Source: Chersky-267 sp034666965
Lineage (GTDB): Bacteria > Chloroflexota > Limnocylindria > Limnocylindrales > CSP1-4
Length of the DNA: 40,940 bases
Direction: 5' to 3'
Assembly: GCA_034666965.1 (NCBI GenBank)
Contig: JAXDKT010000150.1
Coordinates: 1-40,940, forward strand
In this document: one piece after another, positions 1 to 8,084 of the stretch
Position numbering within the stretch: position 1 is the stretch's first letter
Layout of the letters: the number at the start of each line of letters is the position of its first letter
Position numbers and translations under genes: made by a program
Notes under the pieces: generated by a model
What the model saw: only the letters and a program-made list of their open reading frames with translations
The model's database searches: none
Told to the model about the DNA's origin: nothing

Positions 1-1357
1 GGTGCGGGACCTGGGGCCGGCGGAGCGTCAGCCGCTCCTTCTCGCCAAGCTGGAGATGCTCAATCCGGGCGGCTCGGTCAAGGACCGCATCGGCCTGCCC
101 ATGATCGAGGCCGCCGAGCGGGCCGGGCTGCTCAAGCCGGGGGGTACGATCATCGAGCCGACCAGCGGCAACACCGGCCACGGCCTGGCCATCGCCGCGG
201 CCCTCAAGGGCTACCGCTGCATCTTCGTGATGGCGGACAAGCAGTCGTCCGAGAAGCAGCAGCTCCTGCGGGCCTACGGCGCCGAGGTGGTCCTGTGCCC
301 GACCAACGTCGATCCGGAGAGTCCCGAGAGCTACTACAGCGTGGCCGCCCGGCTGGCCCGCGACATCCCCGGGGCGTTCAAGCCGGACCAGTACTGGAAC
401 CAGGAGAACCCAGACGCGCATGAGCGGAGCACCGGCCCCGAGCTGTGGCGCCAGACCGAGGGTCGGATCGGCCACCTGGTTGCCAGCGTCGGAACGGGTG
501 GCACGATCACCGGCGCGGCGCGCTATCTGAAGGCTCAGAACCCGGCGATCGTCATCGTCGGCGCCGATCCCGAGGGTAGCGTCCTGTCGGGCGATACGGC
601 CCGACCCTACCTGACCGAGGGCGTCGGCGAGGACTTCCTGCCGGGCACCTACGACGCCGGAGTGGTCGACCGCTGGGTCCGGGTGTCGGATCGCGACGCC
701 TTCGCCGCCGCCCGCCGGCTGACCCGCGAGGAGGGCATCCTCGTCGGAGAGTCGTCGGGGACCGCTCTCGTGGCGGCCCTCGACGAAGCCCGCCGGATCA
801 TGACCGAGGACCCGGCCGGTGCCCCCGACCACGTGGTCGTGGTCATCCTCCCCGACGGCGGCCGGTCGTACCTGTCCAAGCTCTACAACGACGAGTGGAT
901 GCGGGTCAACGGTCTGATGGATCGGCCCGGCTCCGTGACCCGCGTGGCGGAGCTCCTGGCCGAGCGTCACCATGGCCGGCTGCCCGACCTGGTCGTCGCC
1001 CGGACCACCCAGCACGTTGGCGAGGCGATCGCGATGCTCCAGGACTTCAACATCAGCCAGATGCCGGTCTCGGAGGCGCCCGAGGGTGATGCCCTGGAGT
1101 CGATCGTCGGGTCGATCTCCGAGAAGGGCCTGCTCGACCGCGCCTTCCGCGATCCGGAGGCCGTGGAACGGACCGTCGGCGAGATCATGGATCCGCCGCT
1201 GCCGACGATCGCCGGCGACGCATCCCTGGCCGAGGCGTTCGCCCACCTGACCGCCGGCGCCCCGGCCCTCACGGCCGTCCGCGACGGCCGCCCGATGGGA
1301 ATCGTGACCAAGCTCGACGTCCTCGAGTACCTCGCTCACCACCCGGCCGAGGGCTGA
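1..1357 (+). CDS. cbs: cystathionine beta-synthase, 5' truncated by window edge
   Basis: PLP-dependent fold-type II enzyme that condenses serine (or O-acetylserine) with homocysteine to cystathionine. The reading frame is open at the left edge, so the N-terminus is missing. Visible motifs, numbering from base 2: GGSVKDRIG with the likely PLP lysine at residue 27, the substrate loop TSGNTGH, the phosphate-binding loop GTGGTITGA, and PDGGRSYLSK near the end of the catalytic domain. The last ~120 residues form a CBS-domain pair (ending near GIVTKLDVLEYL), which separates it from plain cysteine synthase. Its stop overlaps the start of the next gene by one base (TGATG), so the two are almost certainly co-transcribed and together make a reverse transsulfuration pair. 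O-acetylserine-dependent activity cannot be excluded from sequence alone. Confidence 0.9.
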   Translation, partial: VRDLGPAERQPLLLAKLEMLNPGGSVKDRIGLPMIEAAERAGLLKPGGTIIEPTSGNTGHGLAIAAALKGYRCIFVMADKQSSEKQQLLRAYGAEVVLCPTNVDPESPESYYSVAARLARDIPGAFKPDQYWNQENPDAHERSTGPELWRQTEGRIGHLVASVGTGGTITGAARYLKAQNPAIVIVGADPEGSVLSGDTARPYLTEGVGEDFLPGTYDAGVVDRWVRVSDRDAFAAARRLTREEGILVGESSGTALVAALDEARRIMTEDPAGAPDHVVVVILPDGGRSYLSKLYNDEWMRVNGLMDRPGSVTRVAELLAERHHGRLPDLVVARTTQHVGEAIAMLQDFNISQMPVSEAPEGDALESIVGSISEKGLLDRAFRDPEAVERTVGEIMDPPLPTIAGDASLAEAFAHLTAGAPALTAVRDGRPMGIVTKLDVLEYLAHHPAEG

Positions 1358-2562
1358 TGATGGACGAGCCGAGCTTCGAGACCTTGGCGGTGCACGCCGG
1401 CCAGGAACCGGACGAGCTGACCGGCGCCGTCGCGCCGCCGATCTACCAGACCAGCACCTACGCCCAGGAAGCCGTCGGCCGTCCCACCCGCGGCTACGAG
1501 TATGCCCGCAGCCAGAACCCGACCCGGGAGCGGCTCGAGCGGGCGCTGGCCACGCTCGAGGGCGGCCGCCACGGGATTGCCTTCGCGAGCGGCTCGGCGG
1601 CGACGGCGGCGATCACCGAGCTGGTCGTCCCGGGTGAGGGGATCGTCGCCGGCGACGATGTCTACGGCGGCACCTGGCGGTATCTCGAGCGGGTGGCCGC
1701 ACCGCGCGGCGTGGCGACCCGCTGGCGCGACCTGGCCAGCGACCCGACCGGCGCCCTGCGCGAGAGCCTCGACGAGCGGACCCGGATGGTCTGGCTCGAG
1801 ACACCTTCCAATCCCCACCTCAAGGTCATCGACATCGAAGCCGTAGCCGAGCGCCTCGACGCGCATCAGGGCGCTCGCGGCGAACGGCCCCTGCTCGTCG
1901 TCGACAACACGTTCGCGTCACCGGCCCTCCAGCGACCCCTCGGGCTGGGCGCCGACATCGTGTTCCACTCGGCCACGAAATACCTGGCCGGTCATTCCGA
2001 CACGGTCAGCGGCATCGCCGTGACCGCGCGCGACGACCTCGGTGAGCGGCTGCGTTTCCTGCAGAACGCGATGGGTGCGGTCCCCGGCCCGTTCGACTGC
2101 TTCCTGGTTCTGCGCGGTCTGCGGACCCTTGCCTTGCGGGTCGAGCGCCACGCCCGCAACGCCGCCGCGGTGGCCGAATTCCTGGCCGTCCGCGACGACG
2201 TCGAGTGGGTCCGCTACCCGGGCCTGGTCGACGGGCCGCGGGCACATCCGCAGGCGGCCGTGGCCGCGCGGCAGATGCGTTCCGGGGGCGGGATGGTCGC
2301 GTTTGCCCCGCGCGCCGGCGGCCGGCACGGCCGCGATGCCAGTGCCCGCGCGGTGGCCGTGTGTGAAGCCACCCGGATCTTCACCCTGGCCGAGTCGCTC
2401 GGTGGGGTGGAATCGCTGATCGAGATGCCGGCCCTCATGACCCACACCTCGGTCGCGGGGTCGATCCTCGAGGTCGAGGACGCGCTCGTCCGCCTGTCGG
2501 TCGGGATCGAATCGGCCGACGACCTGATCGCCGACCTGCGGCAGGCCCTCGACGGGGCCTGA
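1357..2562 (+). CDS. cystathionine gamma-lyase / gamma-synthase family enzyme
   Basis: PLP-dependent Cys/Met metabolism enzyme, 401 aa, normal family length. The cofactor lysine is in SATKYLAGHSD (K208), preceded by the VVDNTFASP segment that holds the PLP-ring aspartate; SGSAATAAI and the YEYARSQNPTR segment fit the cofactor and phosphate contacts. The upstream partner makes cystathionine, so gamma-lyase activity (cystathionine to cysteine, 2-oxobutyrate and ammonia) is the likely job, but lyases and synthases of this family are not reliably separated by motif, so no symbol is given. ATGATG gives two adjacent start choices; the first overlaps the cbs stop by one base. It ends 3 bp before a convergent gene. 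Confidence 0.87.
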   Translation: MMDEPSFETLAVHAGQEPDELTGAVAPPIYQTSTYAQEAVGRPTRGYEYARSQNPTRERLERALATLEGGRHGIAFASGSAATAAITELVVPGEGIVAGDDVYGGTWRYLERVAAPRGVATRWRDLASDPTGALRESLDERTRMVWLETPSNPHLKVIDIEAVAERLDAHQGARGERPLLVVDNTFASPALQRPLGLGADIVFHSATKYLAGHSDTVSGIAVTARDDLGERLRFLQNAMGAVPGPFDCFLVLRGLRTLALRVERHARNAAAVAEFLAVRDDVEWVRYPGLVDGPRAHPQAAVAARQMRSGGGMVAFAPRAGGRHGRDASARAVAVCEATRIFTLAESLGGVESLIEMPALMTHTSVAGSILEVEDALVRLSVGIESADDLIADLRQALDGA

Positions 2563-2565
2563 GCG

Positions 2566-2931
2566 TTAGTCGACCGGCTCCAGGTCGATCGTTCGAACCT
2601 GGCGGCTGTGGCCGCTCTCGGTCCGAATCTGCGCGGTCGGGATCACCGCGCCGGCGAAGCGCTCGATGGTCACGATCTCGCCGCTGTACAGGCCGGCCCC
2701 GACGATCCGGACCCGGTCGCCCACGGCGAGGTCGGTCCGACCGTGGCGGGCGGCGGTGTTGATCTCGGCGACGGTGGGCCGAACGTAGGGCTCGGGGGCG
2801 GTCACGCCGGGGATCGGCGGCCTGACTGGGGGCGGTTTCCGGTAGACGGTCTTGCGCTTGGGGGCTGGCACGTTCGGTGGTGGACCTCCGTGGTCGAGCT
2901 GACCTGCTGGCTGGATCGCCGGAACGATCAT
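2566..2931 (-). CDS. small protein with KOW/SH3-like C-terminal domain
   Basis: 121-residue protein of unknown role. The N-terminal half is proline-rich and basic (PAPKRKTVYRKPPPVRPPIP) and probably disordered; the C-terminal half (about residues 66-121) has the pattern of a small KOW/SH3-like barrel (VGDRVRIVGAGLYSGEIVTI...). No signal peptide, so it is probably cytoplasmic. The ATG at 2931 overlaps the stop of the upstream lipoprotein gene by the ATGA arrangement, arguing for translational coupling. The frame is open much further upstream, but that part is antisense-like shadow of the lipoprotein; the coupled ATG is the better start. Function not recognised; an RNA- or protein-binding role is only a guess. 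Confidence 0.6.
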   Translation of the reverse strand: MIVPAIQPAGQLDHGGPPPNVPAPKRKTVYRKPPPVRPPIPGVTAPEPYVRPTVAEINTAARHGRTDLAVGDRVRIVGAGLYSGEIVTIERFAGAVIPTAQIRTESGHSRQVRTIDLEPVD

Positions 2932-3536
2932 ACGGTGGCGATCGGGGACGGCGCCACGATCGGCTCCTGGCCGGGCGACGGCGTGAGCGTCGTCAGGGAC
3001 GTGGCCCTGCCCGCGCCGAGGGGCACGCCGTAGCTCGCCTGGACCGAGCCGTCGGGTGCCACGCTGATGGTCACCTCGACCGGCTTGGTGCCGGTCAGCC
3101 CCAGCGCCGCCGGTGGGTAGCTCGCCTGTAACCGGAGCCCGTTCGGGTCGTCGGCCGTGACCGTGACCGAGCTCGGCTTCGTCAGCGCCGCGAGCGGGTC
3201 GCCGTCGGGCACGCCGCTGTCGACGGCCACCCAGGGCTTTCCGGCCTGCTTGACCCAGGAGCGGGGCGGGATCGTGCGGTAGGTGATCTCGGCTCCGTTC
3301 GACTCGACCACGAAGTCGCTCGCGCCGCCGGCCGATCGGCCGAAGACATGGGTGGCCACCTGGCCGCCGACCGAGACCGTGGTGTCGAAGGTGTAGCCGG
3401 CGGCGAGCCCCTCGATCGCCGCAGCCAGGTGATCCGCCGCGGCCGAGGCGCCCGGGGCGGGCTGGCTCGCCCCGGGCGTGGGGCCGCCACTTGATGGGGT
3501 GGGGCCGCCGGGCTGGCACGCCACCAGCGCCAGCAC
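2928..3536 (-). CDS. putative lipoprotein, N-terminus probably frameshifted
   Basis: Predicted exported lipoprotein: hydrophobic stretch followed by the lipobox LVAC, then a Pro/Ser/Gly linker and a ~160-residue globular part (about residues 35-200) rich in beta-type segments. The only standard start in frame is GTG at 3536, which leaves just six residues before the lipid-attachment cysteine, too short for a signal peptide. Upstream in the same frame the codons still read ILVCVVLALVAC. An ATG at 3576 in another frame would give MAPPDRRAILVCVVLALVAC if one base were removed from the G4 run (plus-strand positions 3554-3557), a near-ideal lipoprotein signal. The gene therefore may really start at 3576. 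It precedes the KOW-like gene with an ATGA overlap. Family not recognised. Confidence 0.6.
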   Translation of the reverse strand: MLALVACQPGGPTPSSGGPTPGASQPAPGASAAADHLAAAIEGLAAGYTFDTTVSVGGQVATHVFGRSAGGASDFVVESNGAEITYRTIPPRSWVKQAGKPWVAVDSGVPDGDPLAALTKPSSVTVTADDPNGLRLQASYPPAALGLTGTKPVEVTISVAPDGSVQASYGVPLGAGRATSLTTLTPSPGQEPIVAPSPIATV

Positions 3537-3655
3537 GACGCAGACGAGGATGGCCCCGCCGGTCGGGCGGGGCCATCCCAGGTTACGTGCGCGCGGTCGT
3601 CGGACCGACGGCTGGATTCGGCTCAGGATCGGCTCCCCGACCTGCTGTCGCCGGC

Positions 3656-4792
3656 TCAGTGGTGGCCGTTGCCGTGGTGGCCGTTGCCGTGGCGGCCGTC
3701 GCCACGATGGTCGCCGCGGCGGTCGCCGTTGCCGTTGCCGTTGCCGTCACCGTGGTGGTGATGGCGGTGACCCTTGCCGTCGCCGCAGTGGCCCGAGGAG
3801 CCGGCCACCTTGAGGGTGTACGTCCCGTCGTCGTTCTTGACCAGCCAGACGGCGACGCCGACGTTGGTCTTGTCGAACCGAACAACGATCCCGCTGACCA
3901 GGTTCTTGCGTCCGAAATGCTTGCCGCCGTCCTTGGCCTTGTGGCCGCCATCGCCGGCCTTGAGGTCGCGCTCCTTGGCCGTTGCCCCGGTCGCGCCGTC
4001 GTAGACCACGGTCCCATCGGCGGCAACGTGGTAGTCGACGGCGACCGCGGTCCCGTCGCACAGCTTGGCCGACCACGTCCGCGGGCCGGCGAGCTCCTCA
4101 AGCGTCCCGGTCAGCTTCTGCCGGTCACGGCCGCTCAGGACGATCGCCAGCTTGGCCGGACCGTCGGGCAGCTCGGCGCTGATCGAGATCGACAGCCGCT
4201 TGGTGAATCCATCGTGGCTGAAGCTGACACCGGCGAAGGCCCAGGCCCAGTCATCGGACTTCTTGGACGACCGCGAGCCGGTCTTCGCCGTTGGATCGAG
4301 CTTGGTGGCGACGACGCCGCTGGGCGCCGTGATGTCGCCGATCGAGACCGTCGGCTTGCCGTCGGCGTCCTTGGCGATGGTGTAGTCGACCGCTGCGCTG
4401 CCAGTTCCGAACACGTTGGCCGACCAGGTCCCCTTGCCGAGCAGGTTGTCGAGGGTGGACTTGGCCTTGATGGCCATCCGGTCACCCGAGGCCTTGACAC
4501 TGACCTTGACGCTGCCGTCCGCGTTGGAGAACTTGACCACGTCCTTGGCCGTGCTCGTGCTGCTCAGGGTCGTGGACGGATTGAGGGTCACGCCCGAGAT
4601 ATTGCCGACGCCATCGAGGGCGACGTCGACGGTCAGCGTGGTGCCCAGCAGGGGCAGGCTGGCCGACATCCCGCCGGTCTGGGTGATCGGGTTGCTGGAG
4701 TTGGCCGCGACGCCGCTCGGAATTGCGAGCAGGAAGCCGGCCAGGGCGATCATCGCGATCCGGGCAGCCGGGCGTCGGGTGGGGGTAGCCAT
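3656..4792 (-). CDS. secreted protein with internal duplication and His/Gly/Asn-rich tail
   Basis: 378-residue protein with an N-terminal signal peptide (basic start then AMIALAGFLLAIPSGVAA). The body seems to contain two related units: TLDNLLGKGTWSANVFGTG followed by AAVDYTIAKDADGKPTV (about residues 115-150) resembles TLEELAGPRTWSAKLCDGT followed by AVDYHVAADGTVVY (about residues 230-265). The last ~45 residues are almost only His, Gly, Asn, Asp and Arg, with HRHHHH and GNGHH repeats, which could bind transition metals or be a flexible surface tail. Start ATG at 4792 follows GGAG about 9 bases upstream. It is divergent from pckA across a 471-bp gap. No family recognised; metal binding is inferred from composition only. 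Confidence 0.65.
   Translation of the reverse strand: MATPTRRPAARIAMIALAGFLLAIPSGVAANSSNPITQTGGMSASLPLLGTTLTVDVALDGVGNISGVTLNPSTTLSSTSTAKDVVKFSNADGSVKVSVKASGDRMAIKAKSTLDNLLGKGTWSANVFGTGSAAVDYTIAKDADGKPTVSIGDITAPSGVVATKLDPTAKTGSRSSKKSDDWAWAFAGVSFSHDGFTKRLSISISAELPDGPAKLAIVLSGRDRQKLTGTLEELAGPRTWSAKLCDGTAVAVDYHVAADGTVVYDGATGATAKERDLKAGDGGHKAKDGGKHFGRKNLVSGIVVRFDKTNVGVAVWLVKNDDGTYTLKVAGSSGHCGDGKGHRHHHHGDGNGNGNGDRRGDHRGDGRHGNGHHGNGHH
3659..3780 (-). repeat. low-complexity repeat coding the His/Gly/Asn tail
   Basis: In-frame short repeats at the 3' end of the secreted-protein gene. On the plus strand a 15-base unit GTGGTGGCCGTTGCC (coding GNGHH on the minus strand) appears twice, and a GCCGTT hexamer (coding NG) is iterated three to four times near 3728-3749. 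The repeats keep the frame, so copy-number change would lengthen or shorten the tail without breaking the protein. Confidence 0.7.
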
Positions 4793-4962
4793 GCGTCGTC
4801 TCCTCTAGGACGCTGAGCCGGACCCGCAGGTGGGGTCCAAAACGCGCGGGACTCAGCCATCATTCGAGTATTGCGGGGTGGCGCTCCGCAACCACCCTAG
4901 CCCACCGGCCGCCGACCTGTCTTCGGCGTCACGCAACCGATTCGTGCACAAACCACCCGGCT

Positions 4963-4980
4963 CGGTGCGCAGGCGCACCG
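4963..4980. promoter_or_regulatory. palindromic operator candidate, site 1
   Basis: CGGTGCGCAGGCGCACCG has 8-bp perfect arms around a 2-bp centre, the geometry of a dimeric repressor site. A close relative, GGTGCGTGGACGCACC, lies at 23486-23501 in another divergent promoter region. The shared core is GGTGCGY-N2-RCGCACC. The binding protein is unknown. Confidence 0.45.
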
Positions 4981-5082
4981 TTTGCTTGCCGTTCGCCTTG
5001 CCGTGTTCGGCCGTCCCGGCGTCGGGACGAGGCCGAGCCGACCGTGGCGAGCCGGTGTCGGATTGCACCACGAGACAGCCCT

Positions 5083-5109
5083 GCAACGCGGCTGCAACCT
5101 TGCCGCAAC
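5083..5109 (+). repeat. three GCAAC iterations at 11-bp spacing
   Basis: GCAAC occurs at 5083, 5094 and 5105, each one helical turn apart, the last copy overlapping the -35 element of the pckA promoter. This looks like an activator or repressor site bound on one face of the helix; the regulator is unknown. Confidence 0.45.
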
Positions 5110-5128
5110 CGCCCACCGGGCGTATCAT
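5100..5128 (+). promoter_or_regulatory. pckA promoter, TTGCCG-17-TATCAT
   Basis: TTGCCG (5100-5105) and TATCAT (5123-5128) are separated by exactly 17 bp, matching a sigma-70/SigA promoter. The predicted transcript starts about 130 nt before the pckA GTG. Confidence 0.55.
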
Positions 5129-5263
5129 CCCCGGGACTGCGGAAGCCGACTCCCTCCGCCGCGCCTCACGGCCGGCCACGAGGTACGCGCGGCCGGTCTG
5201 ACCGATGACCCATGCGATGGGCTCGGGCTCGACCAGCCTCGACGTCGACCAGGGAGCCAGGCA

Positions 5264-6859
5264 GTGACCGCAACCAGAACCCCGACCGGAACCCCGACCA
5301 AGCCCAGCCTCGGGCGTACCGTCCGGGCAAATTTGTCCGGCGCCGAGCTGTACGAGGACGCCATCCGCGCCGGAGAGGGCTTGCTGGCCGCCGCCGGTCC
5401 ACTCGTCGTCCGAACGGGCAAGCACACCGGGCGGAGCCCCCAGGACAAGTTCATCGTCGACGAACCGTCGAGCCACGACAAGGTCTGGTGGGGGTCGGTC
5501 AACCGGCCCATCGCGGAAGCCGATTACGACCGCCTGCGGGCGCGCCTGGTCGACTACGTCGGCGACAAGGTGCTCTACGCCCAGGATTGCTTCGTCGGTG
5601 CCGCACCCGAGCATCGCCGCAGCCTGCGGGTCTATACCGAGACGGCTTGGGCGAGCATCTTCGCCCGCAACCTGTTCCGCCGCCCCGGTGCCGCCGACCT
5701 GGCCGCATTCGTGCCCAACTTCACGGTCATCGACGTCCCGTCGTTCAAGGCGGACCCGAGGACCGAGGGGACCCGGACCGAGACCGCCATCCTGGTCCAT
5801 CTCAAGCGGATGGAGATCATCATCGTCGGGACCGAGTACGCCGGCGAGATCAAGAAGTCGGCGTTCACGGTGATGAACTACCTGATGCCGGACGAGGGCG
5901 TCCTGCCGATGCATTCAGCGGTCAACGTCGGCCCGGGGGGCGATCCGGCGGTCTTCTTCGGGCTGTCGGGGACGGGCAAGACGACCCTCTCGGCCGACCC
6001 GCTGCGGAGCCTGATCGGTGACGACGAGCACGGTTGGGGCGACGCCGGAGTGTTCAACTTCGATGGTGGCTGTTACGCCAAGACGATCCGCCTGTCGCCG
6101 ATGTACGAGCCGGACATCTTCCAGACGACCAAGCGCTTCGGGACGATCCTGGAGAACGTCGACCTCGACCCGCGGACGCGCGAGCTCGACCTCGATTCTG
6201 AGCGCTTCACCGAGAACACCCGGGGTGCATATCCACTCGAGTTCATCGGCAACGCCGACCCCACCGGGATGGCCGGCCAGCCGCGCAACGTCATCCTGCT
6301 GACCGCCGACGCGTTCGGTGTGCTGCCGCCGATCGCGCGCCTGACCCACGATCAGGCCGCGTATCACTTCATCAGCGGCTACACGGCCAAGCTGGGCGGC
6401 ACCGAGATCGGGATCAAGGAGCCCAAGGCGACGTTCAGCGCCTGCTTCGGGGCCCCGTTCATGCCCCGTCACCCGGGCCTGTACGCGAACATGCTTCTCG
6501 AGCGGCTGGGTCAGGGGGACGTTCCCGTCTGGCTGGTGAACACGGGCTGGACCGGTGGTCCCTACGGCACCGGCGAGCGGATGAACATCAACCACACTCG
6601 GGCGATGGTCCGGGCGGCCCTCGATGGCCGGCTCGGTGACGTGCCGACCGTGGTCGATCCGATCTTCGGGTTCGCCGTTCCGCTCTCATGCCCGGACGTC
6701 CCCAGCGAATTCCTCCAGCCGCGCAACACCTGGCAGGACAAGGCTGCGTACGATGTTGCGGCGCGCAAGCTGGCGGCGATGTTCGCCGAGAACTTCGCGG
6801 ACTACGCCGACGGGGTTCCCGATGGCGTTCGCGAGGCCGGCCCGCGACTCGACGCCTAG
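5264..6859 (+). CDS. pckA: phosphoenolpyruvate carboxykinase (ATP)
   Basis: Converts oxaloacetate plus ATP to phosphoenolpyruvate, ADP and CO2, the entry step of gluconeogenesis. 531 aa, the usual length for the ATP-dependent type. The kinase P-loop is GLSGTGKTTLSAD (K239), preceded by the MNYLMPDEGVLPMHSAVNVG segment and followed by NFDGGCYAK, all hallmarks of ATP-type PEPCK; KHTGRSPQDKF near the N-terminus holds the substrate-binding arginine. The frame is open far upstream, but GTG at 5264 is chosen because AGGGAG sits 7 bases before it and homology begins shortly after. mdh follows 48 bp downstream in the same direction, so malate to oxaloacetate to PEP forms one transcriptional unit. Confidence 0.95.
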   Translation: MTATRTPTGTPTKPSLGRTVRANLSGAELYEDAIRAGEGLLAAAGPLVVRTGKHTGRSPQDKFIVDEPSSHDKVWWGSVNRPIAEADYDRLRARLVDYVGDKVLYAQDCFVGAAPEHRRSLRVYTETAWASIFARNLFRRPGAADLAAFVPNFTVIDVPSFKADPRTEGTRTETAILVHLKRMEIIIVGTEYAGEIKKSAFTVMNYLMPDEGVLPMHSAVNVGPGGDPAVFFGLSGTGKTTLSADPLRSLIGDDEHGWGDAGVFNFDGGCYAKTIRLSPMYEPDIFQTTKRFGTILENVDLDPRTRELDLDSERFTENTRGAYPLEFIGNADPTGMAGQPRNVILLTADAFGVLPPIARLTHDQAAYHFISGYTAKLGGTEIGIKEPKATFSACFGAPFMPRHPGLYANMLLERLGQGDVPVWLVNTGWTGGPYGTGERMNINHTRAMVRAALDGRLGDVPTVVDPIFGFAVPLSCPDVPSEFLQPRNTWQDKAAYDVAARKLAAMFAENFADYADGVPDGVREAGPRLDA

Positions 6860-6907
6860 CCACCACCCACGCCCGGCCACCGCCCGCTCCAAGGAGTTCA
6901 GCCGCCG

Positions 6908-7834
6908 ATGTCTCGCCACAAGGTCACCGTCATCGGGGCGGGCAACGTCGGGGCCACGACCGCACAGCGGATCGCCGAGGCCGGCCTGGCCGACGTCGTC
7001 CTGATCGACATCGTCGAGGGGCTGCCCCAGGGCAAGGGTCTGGATCTGGCCGAGGCCGCGCCGGTCGTCGGCCACGACGCCCGGATCCTGGGCACCAACG
7101 ACTACGCTGACACCGCCGGTAGCGACATCGTGGTGGTGACCAGCGGACTGGCCCGCCAGCCGGGCATGAGCCGCGACGACCTGCTGGCCAAGAACGCGGG
7201 CATCGTCCGGTCGGTGGTCGGGCAGGCCGCGGCCCAATCGCCTGACGCCATCCTGATCGTGGTCACCAACCCCCTCGACGCCATGTGCCATGTCGCGCTC
7301 GAGGCTTCCGGCTTCCCGCGCGAACGGGTCCTCGGGATGGCCGGGGTCCTCGACTCGGCGCGGTTCCGGACCTTCATCGCCCAGGAGCTCGGCGTGTCGG
7401 TCGAGGACACCCACGCCTTTGTCCTGGGCGGCCACGGCGACACCATGGTCCCCTTGCCGCGCTACTCGACCGTGGCCGGCGTCCCGATCACCGAGCTGCT
7501 CAGCCCCGAGCGCATCGAGGCGCTCTGTGAGCGGACCGCCAACGGCGGTGCCGAGGTCGTCGCGCTGCTCAAGACGGGCTCGGCCTTCTATGCCCCGGCG
7601 GCGAGCACCTTCGCGATGGTCGAAGCCATCCTCCTCGATCGCAAGCGGGTCCTGCCCTGCGCGGTCCTGCTCCAAGGCGAGTTCGGCGTCGACGGCCTGT
7701 TCGTCGGGGTGCCCGCGATCCTCGGCGCCGGCGGCCTCGAACGGGTCTTCGAGATCGAGCTGACGGCCGCCGAGCGGGTCGCCTTCGATCGTTCGGCTGA
7801 GGCGGTCCGGGAGCTGGTCGGCAAGCTCGGCTAG
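6908..7834 (+). CDS. mdh: malate dehydrogenase (NAD)
   Basis: Interconverts malate and oxaloacetate with NAD(H). 308 aa, typical of the LDH-like tetrameric/dimeric bacterial MDH group. N-terminal Rossmann motif VIGAGNVGATTA, NAD-binding acidic end LIDIVEG, mobile-loop arginines in ARQPGMSRDDL, and the catalytic histidine in LGGHGDTMVPLPRYS (H176). Start ATG preceded by AAGGAG at 6891. It follows pckA closely, supplying oxaloacetate for PEP formation. A weak hairpin GTCCC-TG-GGGAC lies about 15 bp after the stop; I would not call it a terminator. Confidence 0.94.
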   Translation: MSRHKVTVIGAGNVGATTAQRIAEAGLADVVLIDIVEGLPQGKGLDLAEAAPVVGHDARILGTNDYADTAGSDIVVVTSGLARQPGMSRDDLLAKNAGIVRSVVGQAAAQSPDAILIVVTNPLDAMCHVALEASGFPRERVLGMAGVLDSARFRTFIAQELGVSVEDTHAFVLGGHGDTMVPLPRYSTVAGVPITELLSPERIEALCERTANGGAEVVALLKTGSAFYAPAASTFAMVEAILLDRKRVLPCAVLLQGEFGVDGLFVGVPAILGAGGLERVFEIELTAAERVAFDRSAEAVRELVGKLG

Positions 7835-7905
7835 CCAGCGCCGGCGGTCCCTGGGGACGATCCGCGTCGGGCCGGTGCGACCCGCCCTCAGATCGACCGG
7901 CGGTC

Positions 7906-7918
7906 ACCTTGCCAAGGT
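7906..7918. promoter_or_regulatory. 13-bp dyad upstream of the protease gene
   Basis: ACCTTG-C-CAAGGT is a perfect 6+1+6 palindrome about 30 bp before a possible -10 element TACCCT (7949-7954). Possible operator for the secreted protease gene that starts at 8085. Confidence 0.3.
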
Positions 7919-8084
7919 TGTCATGGACCTCGGGCGCCGGGAAGGCTACCCTTCGCCAGGCGAGACCCGCGGGGATTTCGGTCTCGCTCCCGGAGGCTTC
8001 ACGGACATCGTTCCGCGCACCCCGCCAAGGCGTGCCCCCGGACCGCGCCCGAAGGAGGACAGGCACCGCCTGAAAGGGAGTCAC

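Larger units (their letters stand above)
4793..5263. other. 471-bp divergent intergenic region, secreted protein / pckA
   Basis: Non-coding gap between divergent genes. It holds a dyad TTGCGG-N9-CCGCAA (4871-4891), a perfect palindrome CGGTGCGCAGGCGCACCG (4963-4980), three GCAAC repeats at exact 11-bp spacing (5083, 5094, 5105) and a sigma-70-like promoter for pckA (5100-5128). The pckA transcript leader would be about 130 nt; I see no recognised riboswitch in it. Any open frames here are GC-driven and lack ribosome binding sites. Confidence 0.6.

Noticed and set aside
4871..4891. TTGCGG-N9-CCGCAA dyad as an operator
   Set aside because: Only six-base arms with a nine-base centre in very GC-rich DNA; mentioned in the gap description but too weak for a separate claim.
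4829..5201. Open frames within the pckA upstream region as a small gene
   Set aside because: No ribosome binding site, no hydrophobic or domain pattern, and the region is filled with promoter-type signals.
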